From Malaya genurostris (taxonomy: Eukaryota; Arthropoda; Insecta; Diptera; Culicidae): a stretch of 64,000 nucleotides of DNA. Where the stretch lies: assembly GCF_030247185.1 (NCBI RefSeq), contig NC_080571.1:143760691-143824690 (forward strand), written 5' to 3'. Each line of letters begins with the position of its first letter. The stretch's first letter is position 1. Of this stretch, positions 1 to 10,926 are shown in pieces. The notes beneath the pieces are model-generated. The model saw only the letters and a program-made list of their open reading frames with translations. It was not told where the DNA came from and did no database searches. Made by a program: the position numbers and the translations under genes.

Positions 1-58
1 CCATATGGCTAATTTTGAAAAGGCACCCCATAGTAAAGTAAATCGTATTCACGACAAG
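1..58 (-). repeat. Family X terminal fragment (X0)
   Basis: The first 58 bases match the end of the X repeats seen at 35,993-36,050 and 46,253-46,310, including the pairing of catatggctaattttg with the terminal cgtattcacgac. The fragment is cut by the window edge. Only one end is visible, so orientation is inferred from the other copies. Confidence 0.7.
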
Positions 59-1261
59 TTTTTCATAATTTTGAATTTTTTCTTGGTAAATATCTCTAAC
101 TATTGACTTTACTTATCATTGAAATAAAACTAGAAGCTAAAAGTAGAAAATTTTTGCTGGTTGACAATTCTTTGCACTTTTAAAATACATGAATATAGTA
201 AATTTTGTACTCTTAAGATTTGCTTTTTCATTAAACTACTATTTTACATTTTTTTCAAAAATTTATAAATTTGCGCTGGTTGACAATCCTATGCATCTAG
301 TAAATGTTTAAATGTTGTGATTTTCGATTACTATTCACTTCTTTTCCATTTAATTCATGTTTGAAAATTTTTGAAAAATTGAGAATTTTCTTTGATTGAC
401 AACCCTAGCCCGCGCTTTTTCATTGACATTGACGTTCTTCTTTTGCAATAATTGTATGAAATTTTACCATTTCATGGAACAGTATCGAGATGAAAACTAT
501 CACTAATGACACCGTTTTGAATTTCTTCAAGAAAGTTTATTGCCAGAAATGAAAATATTGAGGACGGTCATTCATTCGTAACGTTCATCGTCCAACACGA
601 GTAAGACTGTCGCCACTACATTCATGAAGCGCTTGCTCATGACTCTCACATGCGACTTTTATCTGTATGGTTCGCGCGACATTCATCTGTGACTGCCCGG
701 ATAGTAGGCAACATGAAATTTTCCAGTACAAAACATTCAAAGCAAACAGGACCGACCTCGGCACTCATTCGAGTGTCCCGCGTGGCGGATTACGACATTC
801 GGTATCGGGAGGAACTCTTTCGCCGGGGAGCTCTCTGTCGACGTAGTCGAGATCCTTCGACGGGGATTAGATGCGTAGATTGCGACGGAGCTCTGGTATG
901 GATCGTCGGGGCACCAGTGAACCGGAAGTCATCCTCCAATGGGAATCACTGGACGGATCCAGGCACCCTGCCTTTCGAACCGTTCACGGGTTTTGAAAAC
1001 GTAGGTCCGGGGAAGCTTCCATAGTCAGGGAACTTTTCCGTCGGTGTTAACTAGAAAAATCATCAAAGATTAGCCGAGTAGTTCGCGACGTAGACCAGAC
1101 CTGAGTAGTCAACACGCCAGCGAATCGAGTGTGGTGGTGCTTCAGCACAGCCCCCCTGCCGGAGTAATACCTTATGGTAGTCCCGGCAGAATGAGGGGAA
1201 CAAATCTTAGAAGGTGTTTTAGTTCGGTTTCGACTCCCACATACCAAGTTCACTTACGTGC
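59..1261. other. Unclassified stretch with three imperfect ~116-bp repeats
   Basis: Three spaced copies of a motif close to ctggttgacaatcct occur at about 158, 274 and 391, giving a period near 116 bp, each followed by AT-rich sequence. From about 545 to 1,030 the sequence becomes more GC-rich and keeps a 124-codon frame open, but I recognise no domain in it. An imperfect hairpin sits around 1,166-1,203, with arms built on cctgccgg and ccggcag. I cannot support a gene here. Confidence 0.4.
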
Positions 1262-1440
1262 AGGTAGCTTGATGATCATGCGATTTCACCTCATATATTT
1301 AAAAAAAACACAGACATTACTCAACTTGATGAACCGAGTCGAATGATATATAACGCTTGGCCCTTCGTGCCAATTTTTCTAGTCGGTTTTTCAAGTGATT
1401 GCATAACCTTCCTATATGAGAAAGGCCAAAAATGTTACAA
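1262..1440 (-). repeat. Fragment of satellite-bearing repeat family S
   Basis: Read on the minus strand, this resembles the head of the repeats at 61,437 and 63,550: a gcctttctcatata stretch, then gaaaaaccgact, then catatatcattcgactcggttc leading to a tgtctgtg-like end. It lacks the satellite monomers themselves. It is a diverged fragment of the same family. Confidence 0.6.
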
Positions 1441-2862
1441 AACACTAGTGAATAGCCCGAATTGCCGCGCAGTCGCGGCGTGTGTCGAGGATTAAAGTGT
1501 TTTTCACAATTAGAAATAATAATTTTCGTTTTTTTGTTCCTCTTAAGCTTCTTTTATTTACTTCTATTACTTCACAATCAAGGCTTTCACACAATGGCAG
1601 CAAACTACACAATAGCAGCAAATCTTTCGCAAAACCTTCATCACTTCTTATCTTTTCTCGGTAACACTAAAGTGGATCTATGCTTCTTGTGCTGTATGTT
1701 TTGGTCGCGAAAATAAGCTATTATCCCTCAGTGAATGTTTCTTCTTCCACTTGCTACCATCAAGCTATGTGCTGACAAATCCGATGTTTACTTTTGTTTA
1801 TCACTATTCAAAAACTGTTTTCATGCTTTTCTTTCAGCCACATTTAGCGGATTCTTTTCTTATCTCTATGTAAAACTGTTTTCATGCTTTTCTGTCAGCC
1901 ACAATTAGCTGATTCTTGTTTTACAACGATATTGTACACGGGATGGTACTACTTGAAAAACGATTATTAACACGAGAACGACCTTTTTCCTTTTAGTGTT
2001 AATCGTGCAATGAATAATATTTTCATTTCGTCCCAAAATTTCACTGACTACGCTCTAAACTATGACGACCGTGACTTGCGACTGATTGACCACTGATTGG
2101 CGGACTATTATCTGTACACTATCCGAAAACTGACTGAATCTCTAACTCTTCAAAACGGTGGATTTTTAAACTCCTAACATTTTCTTTCGGGTGAAGCCCG
2201 AAGATTTTAGTACAAGCTGAGCTTGCGATTTTAAGTCAAAGGTTCATCCGACTTTCTTCCGAAGTTCTACCGAAGAGCCGAGACCAATGTCACAATAACA
2301 GAGGCAGTTACTAGGGCCCGTGAAAACAAAACCTCGTTTCATGTTTTATAACATAGTTTCTACAACAACGGTGCGATGACTAATGCTCGGAAATGTCCTT
2401 TTTTCTATAATAAAGTTTATACACCAAGGTTATGGTAACGTTGATGTGAGTGTTTGCTTGATGAGTTTCCTTCACATCTTCCTACTGTTCTACAATATTG
2501 GCAAATTCGAAGAAAAATTTGCTAAGGGTGCTGCATGCCCCCTTACTAATTGAGCTTGACGTTACCTGAAGGGTTATCATCAAGTCGACTGAGTTGGTTT
2601 ACAATAATAAGGTTTGTAACTGGGTCACAAATTTGTTTTCTTCGTAATTACGAATGCCTGACTTGTTTTTAATATTTTTTATACACCAATTAAATTTCCT
2701 AACCTTACGGTGGTCCTCGTGTGTGTTCTACTTTGAAGATATCTTGTTCCATGGGCTGCTTCTATCGTTGCTTTATCTGTGGGTTGATCGAACTGTTGCC
2801 AGTCTCGGATTCTGGGTACCGTGTCGTTTTCATTCCTAATAGCTCGTTCTTAGGGTTTTGTC
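1441..2862. other. No supported gene; one short direct duplication
   Basis: AT-rich sequence with no recognisable protein. The only structure I see is a direct repeat of about 45 bp at about 1,812-1,858 and 1,870-1,916, both carrying ctgttttcatgcttttct followed by tcagccaca and gattctt, with a few mismatches. Confidence 0.4.
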
Positions 2863-3493
2863 GTGAATACGACTTACTTTACTATGGGATGCCTTTTCAA
2901 AATTTACCCTCTGAGAGAGTGATAAGTTTTTGATCGTGAATATCTCTTGTTGTATCTAACGAATCAAGATAATTTTTGCTACATGCCATCGGGAATATGA
3001 TCACAATTTTATGATAAAATTTTCAGTTGTGTGACATAATCTCAAATAATTCAAAATTAAACTTTTCTGAAATGTTTGGTATAAACGAGTATCAAAGAGG
3101 ATAATTCATAAGGCGCGTTTGACTTTCTCGTATTTTTAAAGCTCATAGCTCAGTGATCTGTGAAGGGATTTATATAATCTAACTACCAATAAAATCGAAA
3201 TTTTTCAACTTAAACGTGTATAGCAAAAGCATTGAAGTATTTCAATAGTACACTATTGAAAAACTTGTTTCATTTGACCCATGTCAACACCAGCCAATCA
3301 GAACGCGTTCTGAGGAAGAGAACAAAATATCTGCTGCTGTACTACAAATGTTGAATGAAAAATGTTCCGAAAAGTGGTGAATATCGTAGTGAGTTCCTCA
3401 ATTTGGTCCTTCTGAATGCTAGAACCGAATCCCTACAGCATATTGATAGTTGATTTCAATAAATTATGCAAATCCGAAATGAAATAATCAACA
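2863..3493 (+). repeat. Family X copy X1, left part
   Basis: It starts with the X end gtcgtgaatacgacttactttactatgg and runs into the X internal sequence that contains ataaattatgcaaatccgaaatgaaataatc at about 3,457. The middle is more diverged than the other copies. It stops abruptly at 3,493, where the stop codon of the inserted non-LTR element begins. A CCAAT-type motif, agccaatcagaacgcg, lies near 3,293. Confidence 0.6.
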
Positions 3494-6480
3494 TTAAACG
3501 AGATCTCGGGTTGCCAAAACGTCACGGACTGGAACATAAGGTGGTCTACCTCGGGCCCGAAGGGAATCAATTAGCTGGAGTCTGACGTCGCAACACTCGG
3601 AGCACACCCAAACAACATGCTCGATGTCATGATAACCGTCTCCGCAAACGCAATGATTACTCTCACTAAGGCCAACACGATGAAGATGCGCTTTGAGCAA
3701 AGAGTGGTTGGACATAAGTCTTGACATTGTGCGAATAAAGTCCCGGTTCACGTCCAACCCTCGGAACCAAGCTTTCGTCGATACCTGCGGTGTAATGGAA
3801 TGTAACCACCGTCCTAGATATCCATCATTCCAGGAGGTTTGCCAGCTGACGAGTGCCTCTTGACGAGAACGACTGAAAAATTCATTGAAGCAGATTGGTC
3901 TTTCATAGGTTTCACCTTGTAATGCGCCCACCTTGGCCAGTGAGTCCGCCATCTCATTGCCCCTTACGGAACAATGTGATGGGACCCAAACCAAGGTAAT
4001 CCGATATGATTTTTCAGATAAAGCACTCAGTTGTTCCCGTATTTTCCCCAGGAAATATGGCGAGTATTTTCCAGGATTCACTGAGCGAAGAGCCTCGATA
4101 GAGCTGAGACTGTCCGATACAATAAAGTAGTGGTCTGTGGGCAAAGTTTCAATGATCTCAAGGGTATACTGAATTGCAGCTAGTTCTGCGACGTAAACTG
4201 AAGCCGGATCACTGAGTTTATAGGAGGCGGTGAAATTTTCATTAAAAATGCCGAAGCCAGTGGACCCGTCGAGATGTGATCCATCAGTGTAAAACATTTT
4301 ATTACAGTCGACTTCTCTAAATTTGCCATTAAAAATATTTGGGATCACCTGAGGGCATACGTGATCCGGGATTCCATAAATATCTTCTTTCATGGATGTG
4401 TCGAAAAACACCGTAGAATTAGAAGTATCATAGAAACGAACACTGTGAGGATTGTATGAAGAAGAATAATTGTTACGTGACATGAAATCAAAGTACAATG
4501 TCATAAATCGGGTCTGAGAATTAAGCTCGACTAGCCGTTCAAAGTTATCGATAACCAACGGGTTTAAGACGCTACATCGAATGAGTTGTCGATATGAGAG
4601 ATCCCACAAACGGTTTTTCAACGGTAGAATTCCCGCTAGTACCTCGAGACTCCCCGTATGAGTCGACTGCATACAACCCAAGGCAATACGCAAGCAACGA
4701 TACTGGACTCTCTCCAGCTTGATAAAGTGTATCTTCGCGGCTGAACGGAAACAGAAACATCCATACTCCATCACTGACAATATCGTTGTTTGGTACAGCC
4801 TTATAAGACCTGTTGGGTGAGCTCCCCACCAAGTCCCGGTCACTGTACGGAGAAAGTTGATTCTTTTTTGGCATTTTCGTTTCAGATACCTAATGTGACA
4901 TCCCCAGGTACCTTTGGAATCGAACCAGACTCCGAGGTATTTGAATGTGAAGGCCTGAGCTATGGTTTGACCCATTAGTTGAAGCTGTAGTTGTGCAGGT
5001 TCACGCTTCCTGGAAAATACTACCAACTCAGTTTTCTCCGTGGAGAATTCGATACCTAGCTGTAGAGCCCATGTAGACAAAGTGTCTAAGGTAGTTTGTA
5101 ATGGTCCTTGCAGATCGGTAGACTTGGATCCTGTAATAGACACCACGCCATCATCTGCAAGTTGCCTTAACGTGCAAGAATTTTCAAGACATTCATCGAT
5201 GTCATTGACGTAAAAGTTATAAAGAAGGGGGCTGAGGCATGAGCCCTGGGGAAGGCCCATGTAACTAATTCGTGAGGTCGTCAAGTCTTCATGTGTAAAA
5301 AACATGTGCTTTTCCGATAATAAGTTGTGCAAAAAATTGTTCAAATGTGGGGAAAGACCATGCTTGTGCAGCTTCTCCGAGAGAATTTTTATGGAAACTG
5401 AATCAAAAGCCCCCTTTATGTCCAAGAATACTGATGCCATTTGCTTCTTGTGAGCGAATGCCATTTGAATTTCTGTAGAAAGCAGCGCAAGGCAATCGTT
5501 CGTTCCTTTGCCTTTACGGAAGCCAAATTGTGTATCTGAAAGCAAGCCACTTGTTTCCATCCATTCATCGAGACGAAACAGAATCATTTTTTCCAGCAGT
5601 TTCCGAATACAGGAAAGCATTGCAATCGGCCGATACGAGTTGTGGTTGGAGGCTGGTTTGTCCGGTTTCTGAATAGCGATAACCCTCACTTGTCTCCAGT
5701 CTTGAGGAACAAAGTTCTGTTCGACGAACTTGTTGAACAAGTTTAACAGACGTTTTTTCGCGATATCGGGAAGATTTTTAAGCAAGTTGAATTTAATTTT
5801 ATCACACCCTGGGGCATTGTTGTTGCACGATAAGAGGGCAAGAGAAAACTCCGTTATCGTAAAGGGGGAATCGTTTTCACTGTATCGAGAGGACGCGACG
5901 CGATAGATATTCGATTCGCGAACAAAATCCGGGCAAACTTTCTTGGCGAAGTCAAATATCCAGCGATTTGAATATTCTACGGATTCGTTATTAGTGGTTG
6001 CATTTCTCATACGACGGGCTGTATTCCACAGAGTGGTCATCGATGTTTCCCTAGATAGGCCATTGACGAACCGACGCCAGTAACCTTTTTTTTTTTTGCT
6101 TTAATCAGATTTTTCAGGGTCTTTTCTAATGATGCATATTTCTCGTAGTCTTCGCGCTTGCCACTGTTCCCGAATTTTTTATATGCGGATGATTTTGTTT
6201 TATATATTTCCGAGCACTCTTTATCCCACCATGGGGTTGAAGGTCGCGTAGTGATTGTAGTTTTGGGTACTCGTTTGGTCTGGGCTTGAATCGCGGCGTT
6301 GAGGATCAAGTCAGCTTGGGATTTGTATTCTTCTTCTAGCGAATCTGGTTGTTTCGTTTCGAGAGCTTGGGATATCGCGGTCGAGTAGGAACTCCAGTCG
6401 ATGTTTTTCGTGAGATCATATGTCATATCGACTGATGTCGGTGTTTGAGCACCGGTGGATATTGAAACCAAAATCGGCAA
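3494..6480 (-). pseudogene. I/Loa-like non-LTR element copy A: RT-RNase H ORF2, frameshifted
   Basis: This is the ORF2 of a non-LTR retrotransposon that encodes reverse transcriptase and RNase H. The main frame (3,494-6,040) carries RT motifs LDIKGAFDSV, GLPQGSCLSPLLYN and the catalytic block RQLADDGVVS, followed by RNase H motifs FYTDGSHLDGS, AELAAIQ, SDSLSSIEAL and WVPSHCSVRGNEMAD. A cysteine-histidine cluster, CVCGDGYHDIEHVVWVC, lies near the C terminus, and the frame ends in TAA at 3,494. The upstream frame (6,037-6,480) is shifted because the poly-T tract at about 6,086 has 12 T here and 10 in copy B. Most of the apurinic-type endonuclease domain is missing upstream. RNase H plus the C-terminal cluster points to the I/Loa group; the exact clade is inferred. 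Confidence 0.85.
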
Positions 6481-9338
6481 GTGATCACTACCGTGGGGAT
6501 CAGGGAACTATTAGGATTTGTTGTTCGCAAATCGAAAGGAAATATCCTCAGTTTAATGCAAATCTAGAACAGTTTGGTTAGATATGTGCACATTTCGCTC
6601 TTGACGAGAACGACTGAAAAATTCATTGAAGCAGATTGGTCTTTCATAGGTTTCACCTTGTAATGCGCCCACCTTGGCCAGTGAGTCCGCCATCTCATTG
6701 CCCCTTACGGAACAATGTGATGGGACCCAAACCAAGGTAATCCGATATGATTTTTCAGATAAAGCACTCAGTTGTTCCCGTATTTTCCCCAGGAAATACG
6801 GCGAGTATTTTCCAGGATTCACTGAGCGAAGAGCCTCGATAGAGCTGAGACTGTCCGATACAATAAAGTAGTGGTCTGTGGGCAAAGTTTCAATGATCTC
6901 AAGGGTATACTGAATTGCAGCTAGTTCTGCGACGTAAACTGAAGCCGGATCACTGAGTTTATAGGAGGCGGTGAAATTTTCATTAAAAATGCCGAAGCCA
7001 GTGGACCCGTCGAGATGTGATCCATCAGTGTAAAACATTTTATTACACTCGACTTCTCTAAATTTGCCATTAAAAATATTTGGGATCACCTGAGGGCATA
7101 CGTGATCCGGGATTCCATAAATATCTTCTTTCATGGATGTGTCGAAAAACACCGTAGAATTAGAAGTATCATAGAAACGAACACTGTGAGGATTGTATGA
7201 AGAAGAATAATTGTTACGTGACATGAAATCAAAGTACAATGTCATAAATCGGGTCTGAGAATTAAGCTCGACTAGCCGTTCAAAGTTATCGATAACCAAC
7301 GGGTTTAAGACGCTACATCGAATGAGTTGTCGATATGAGAGATCCCACAAACGGTTTTTCAACGGTAGAATTCCCGCTAGTACCTCGAGACTCCCCGTAT
7401 GAGTCGACTGCATACAACCCAAGGCAATACGCAAGCAACGATACTGGACTCTCTCCAGCTTGATAAAGTGTATCTTCGCGGCTGAACGGAAACAGAAACA
7501 TCCATACTCCATCACTGACAATATCGTTGTTTGGTACAGCCTTATAAGACCTGTTGGGTGAGCTCCCCACCAAGTCCCGGTCACTGTACGGAGAAAGTTG
7601 ATTCTTTTTTGGCATTTTCGTTTCAGATACCTAATGTGACATCCCCAGGTACCTTTGGAATCGAACCAGACTCCGAGGTATTTGAATGTGAAGGCCTGAG
7701 CTATGGTTTGACCCATTAGTTGAAGCTGTAGTTGTGCAGGTTCACGCTTCCTGTAAAATACTACCAACTCAGTTTTCTCCGTGGAGAATTCGATACCTAG
7801 CTGTAGAGCCCATGTAGACAAAGTGTCTAAGGTAGTTTGTAATGGTCCTTGCAGATCGGTAGACTTGGATCCTGTAATAGACACCACGCCATCATCTGCA
7901 AGTTGCCTTAACGTGCAAGAATTTTCAAGACATTCATCGATGTCATTGACGTAAAAGTTATAAAGAAGGGGGCTGAGGCATGAGCCCTGGGGAAGGCCCA
8001 TGTAACTAATTCGTGAGGTCGTCAAGTCTTCATGTGTAAAAAACATGTGCTTTTCCGATAATAAGTTGTGCAAAAAATTGTTCAAATGTGGGGAAAGACC
8101 ATGCTTGTGCAGCTTCTCCGAGAGAATTTTTATGGAAACTGAATCAAAAGCCCCCTTTATGTCCAAGAATACTGATGCCATTTGCTTCTTGTGAGCGAAT
8201 GCCATTTGAATTTCTGTAGAAAGCAGCGCAAGGCAATCGTTCGTTCCTTTGCCTTTACGGAAGCCAAATTGTGTATCTGAAAGCAAGCCACTTGTTTCCA
8301 TCCATTCATCGAGACGAAACAGAATCATTTTTTCCAGCAGTTTCCGAATACAGGAAAGCATTGCAATCGGCCGATACGAGTTGTGGTTGGAGGCTGGTTT
8401 GTCCGGTTTCTGAATAGCGATAACCCTCACTTGTCTCCAGTCTTGAGGAACAAAGTTCTGTTCGACGAACTTGTTGAACAAGTTTAACAGACGTTTTTTC
8501 GCGATATCGGGAAGATTTTTAAGCAAGTTGAATTTAATTTTATCACACCCTGGGGCATTGTTGTTGCACGATAAGAGGGCAAGAGAAAACTCCGTTATCG
8601 TAAAGGGGGAATCGTTTTCACTGTATCGAGAGGACGCGACGCGATAGATATTCGATTCGCGAACAAAATCCGGGCAAACTTTCTTGGCGAAGTCAAATAT
8701 CCAGCGATTTGAATATTCTACGGATTCGTTATTAGTGGTTGCATTTCTCATACGACGGGCTGTATTCCACAGAGTGGTCATCGATGTTTCCCTAGATAGG
8801 CCATTGACGAACCGACGCCAGTAACCTTTTTTTTTTGCTTTAATCAGATTTTTCAGAGTCTTTTCTAATGATGCATATTTCTCGTAGTCTTCGCGCTTGC
8901 CACTGTTCCCGAATTTTTTATATGCGGATGATTTTGTTTTATATATTTCCGAGCACTCTTTATCCCACCATGGGGTTGAAGGTCGCGTAGTGATTGTAGT
9001 TTTGGGTACTCGTTTGGTCTGGGCTTGAATCGCGGCGTTGAGGATCAAGTCAGCTTGGGATTTGTATTCTTCTTCTAGCGAATCTGGTTGTTTCGTTTCG
9101 AGAGCTTGGGATATCGCGGTCGAGTAGGAACTCCAGTCGATGTTTTTCGTGAGATCATATGTCATATCGACTGATGTCGGTGTTTGTGCACCGGTGGATA
9201 TTGAAACCAAAATCGGCAAGTGATCACTACCGTGGGGATCAGGGAACTATTAGGATTTGTTGTTCGCAAATCGAAAGGAAATATCCTCAGTTTAATGCAA
9301 ATCTAGAACAGTTTGGTTAGATATGTGCACATTTCGCT
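3859..9338. repeat. Tandem duplication of 2.74 kb inside the I-like element
   Basis: Bases 3,859-6,599 and 6,600-9,338 are near-identical and adjacent. By eye I find five substitutions (4,058/6,799, 4,307/7,048, 5,013/7,754, 6,118/8,857, 6,448/9,187) and one two-base difference in a poly-T run. The breakpoints share only ct (3,857-3,858, 6,598-6,599 and 9,337-9,338). Copy A alone retains the element's 3' end. Confidence 0.92.
6553..9219 (-). CDS. I/Loa-like non-LTR element copy B: RT-RNase H ORF2, both ends lost
   Basis: This 888-codon open frame is the best-preserved coding sequence in the window. It begins just after the DPHGSDH motif that closes the endonuclease domain; two stops (TAA, TAG) lie directly upstream, so the N-terminal endonuclease is gone. 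RT follows, with FGFRKGKGTND, LDIKGAFDSV, GLPQGSC and QLADDG. RNase H has all its acidic residues visible (YTDGS, AELAA, SDSLSS, the VPSH histidine and GNEMAD). At the duplication junction near 6,600 the frame leaves homologous sequence and ends after 14 unrelated residues, so the C-terminal cysteine cluster is missing. The protein could fold as RT plus RNase H but could not mobilise itself without an endonuclease. Confidence 0.8.
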   Translation of the reverse strand: MPILVSISTGAQTPTSVDMTYDLTKNIDWSSYSTAISQALETKQPDSLEEEYKSQADLILNAAIQAQTKRVPKTTITTRPSTPWWDKECSEIYKTKSSAYKKFGNSGKREDYEKYASLEKTLKNLIKAKKKGYWRRFVNGLSRETSMTTLWNTARRMRNATTNNESVEYSNRWIFDFAKKVCPDFVRESNIYRVASSRYSENDSPFTITEFSLALLSCNNNAPGCDKIKFNLLKNLPDIAKKRLLNLFNKFVEQNFVPQDWRQVRVIAIQKPDKPASNHNSYRPIAMLSCIRKLLEKMILFRLDEWMETSGLLSDTQFGFRKGKGTNDCLALLSTEIQMAFAHKKQMASVFLDIKGAFDSVSIKILSEKLHKHGLSPHLNNFLHNLLSEKHMFFTHEDLTTSRISYMGLPQGSCLSPLLYNFYVNDIDECLENSCTLRQLADDGVVSITGSKSTDLQGPLQTTLDTLSTWALQLGIEFSTEKTELVVFYRKREPAQLQLQLMGQTIAQAFTFKYLGVWFDSKGTWGCHIRYLKRKCQKRINFLRTVTGTWWGAHPTGLIRLYQTTILSVMEYGCFCFRSAAKIHFIKLERVQYRCLRIALGCMQSTHTGSLEVLAGILPLKNRLWDLSYRQLIRCSVLNPLVIDNFERLVELNSQTRFMTLYFDFMSRNNYSSSYNPHSVRFYDTSNSTVFFDTSMKEDIYGIPDHVCPQVIPNIFNGKFREVECNKMFYTDGSHLDGSTGFGIFNENFTASYKLSDPASVYVAELAAIQYTLEIIETLPTDHYFIVSDSLSSIEALRSVNPGKYSPYFLGKIREQLSALSEKSYRITLVWVPSHCSVRGNEMADSLAKVGALQGETYERPICFNEFFSRSRQERNVHISNQTVLDLH

Positions 9339-9785
9339 GTGGGAAACTCACAGTAATCGAGATCAAGTGAAGCCTTCTTTGTTTTTGCGAATAATGTTCC
9401 AGAGTTTAATGTTGAAGAGAATTACGCAATTTGACCCTTATGAATGCTAGAAACGAATCCCTACAACATATTGATAGTTTTTATCAATAAATTATGCAAA
9501 TCCGATATGCAATAACCGACGTTAAAATTCTGTATGCGACTATTTTTATAGCCGTTAGGACCGCCCATTAGTGAAAAAGCTACAAACGAAATCAGGTAGA
9601 AACAAGCCTCTCAACAAAAAGTGAAGCCTTCTTTGTTTTTGCGTAAAATGTGCAAAAGGGGAATGCTGGCATAATTCATACAATTGATCAACTAATTGAT
9701 ATTCGGAAGTGTTAAGGAACATGTCAGTTGTTTTCGTATTCACGACATCCAGTTATTTCTCTGACATTACCCACCCGCTTTTTTA
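9339..9785 (+). repeat. Family X copy X1, right part
   Basis: X sequence resumes here: the nucleotide stretch ataaattatgcaaatccgatatg recurs at about 9,484, then agctacaaacgaaatca, and the copy closes with cgtattcacgacatccagttat and gacattaccc. Together with 2,863-3,493 it flanks the I-like element, so the element inserted into X. Confidence 0.6.
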
Positions 9786-10483
9786 CCATAGTTTCGAATA
9801 AGTTATATCATTTACATTTTGGCCATCATTGGAATTTGAGTTACATTGGAATTACTGCCGGGAGTAATAATCGTTCCGCAAAAATGTGAGGTAAAATGTG
9901 TTGAGGTTTTTTATGTATTTCATTTGATTTCGTGGTTGTTTTCTCCGTAATGTTTTAGTTTTACACGTATTAGTAAACTTTGATTTTAATAGTTCTGTTT
10001 ATGGTACTCAGTTGAGCTTGGCGATGCTCACTGAGTAAAATATGGGGTAGCAAGATGTAACGTTGCAAGTCATCTTTAACTGTGTTGACTGCGTTTACTT
10101 CCTTCTTGTTTTGCTTTCAGTTGTACTTGTCGATGTAGCATTTTGTGGCGTTGCCATTACTTCAATTTGTTATCACGGTCCTCCATACTAAGTCTTCGTA
10201 AATTTTTGTCTGATCACATTTTTCAACTCTGCTGTTCTTCCTTCTGACATCTTGGTGGCTCCACGATTCCCTTTGTCTTCAACCTGCCACCGCATCCGAC
10301 CACACCATCTCGTTTTCTTAGGTATCTTGGCTAAGCGAAACACATCTTTCCTTCTGCGACGACTATTTTCGGGCACACACAATTTAGGACTCCAAATTGT
10401 AAAAAAAAATCCTAGTCATTTTGTATGATTTTGTGCCTCCAATATCATTTATTTTCTATTCTATTATTGCTTTTATTATTATG
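9786..10483. other. No supported gene
   Basis: Between two X copies. Short open frames exist on the minus strand (for example 10,188-10,382, rich in basic residues), but none has a recognisable domain or start context. I see no repeat in it shared with the rest of the window. Confidence 0.4.
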
Positions 10484-10829
10484 GTCGTGAATACGACTTA
10501 CTTTACTATGGGGCGCCTTTTCAAAATTAGCCGTATGGAAGAATGGGCAGAAGTTAATCGTGAATATCTCGACTTGTATTAATGAGAACAACGTAATTTT
10601 TTCACTATTTCATCAACAATATGATCAGGAATTTAGGATAATATTTTGAACAGTGTGAGATAACCACAAACAAACCCAAAAATTAGGTTTTCTCAAAATT
10701 TGAAAACAACGCGGAAAACTCTTTACTTTCACTTGGGTTTTTCGCGCAAGGACGACGATTTTGAGGTAGTCAGGCACATAATTTAACTGAACGTTATAAA
10801 ACGGAAACCGTGGTCGAAAATCGATCATT
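10484..10829 (+). repeat. Family X copy X3, left part
   Basis: It starts with gtcgtgaatacgacttactttactatggggcgcc and matches the reverse complement of 35,7xx-36,050. It contains a decayed TATA box (ttataaaacgg near 10,794) and ends in the sequence cgaaaatcgatcatt, which is duplicated on the other side of the jockey element. Confidence 0.75.
10815..10829. repeat. Target-site duplication of the jockey element
   Basis: cgaaaatcgatcatt at 10,815-10,829 is repeated exactly at 14,847-14,861. The uninterrupted site is visible in X4 (reverse complement of 35,703-35,719, where gatcatt is followed directly by tcttcttgtgcg), which confirms the insertion point. Confidence 0.93.
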
Positions 10830-10926
10830 CGTCATCTAACACTCGATGTGGATAGACGAATAACCTACTACGACTAATTTCGATTTTGTTTCATTTTTTA
10901 TTCGCGGTTGTCTACCTACCCAAGCT

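Noticed and set aside
650..1024. 124-codon frame in a GC-richer stretch
   Set aside because: No domain, no repeats of it elsewhere in the window, arginine- and serine-rich as expected of GC-rich non-coding DNA. Not enough to call a gene.
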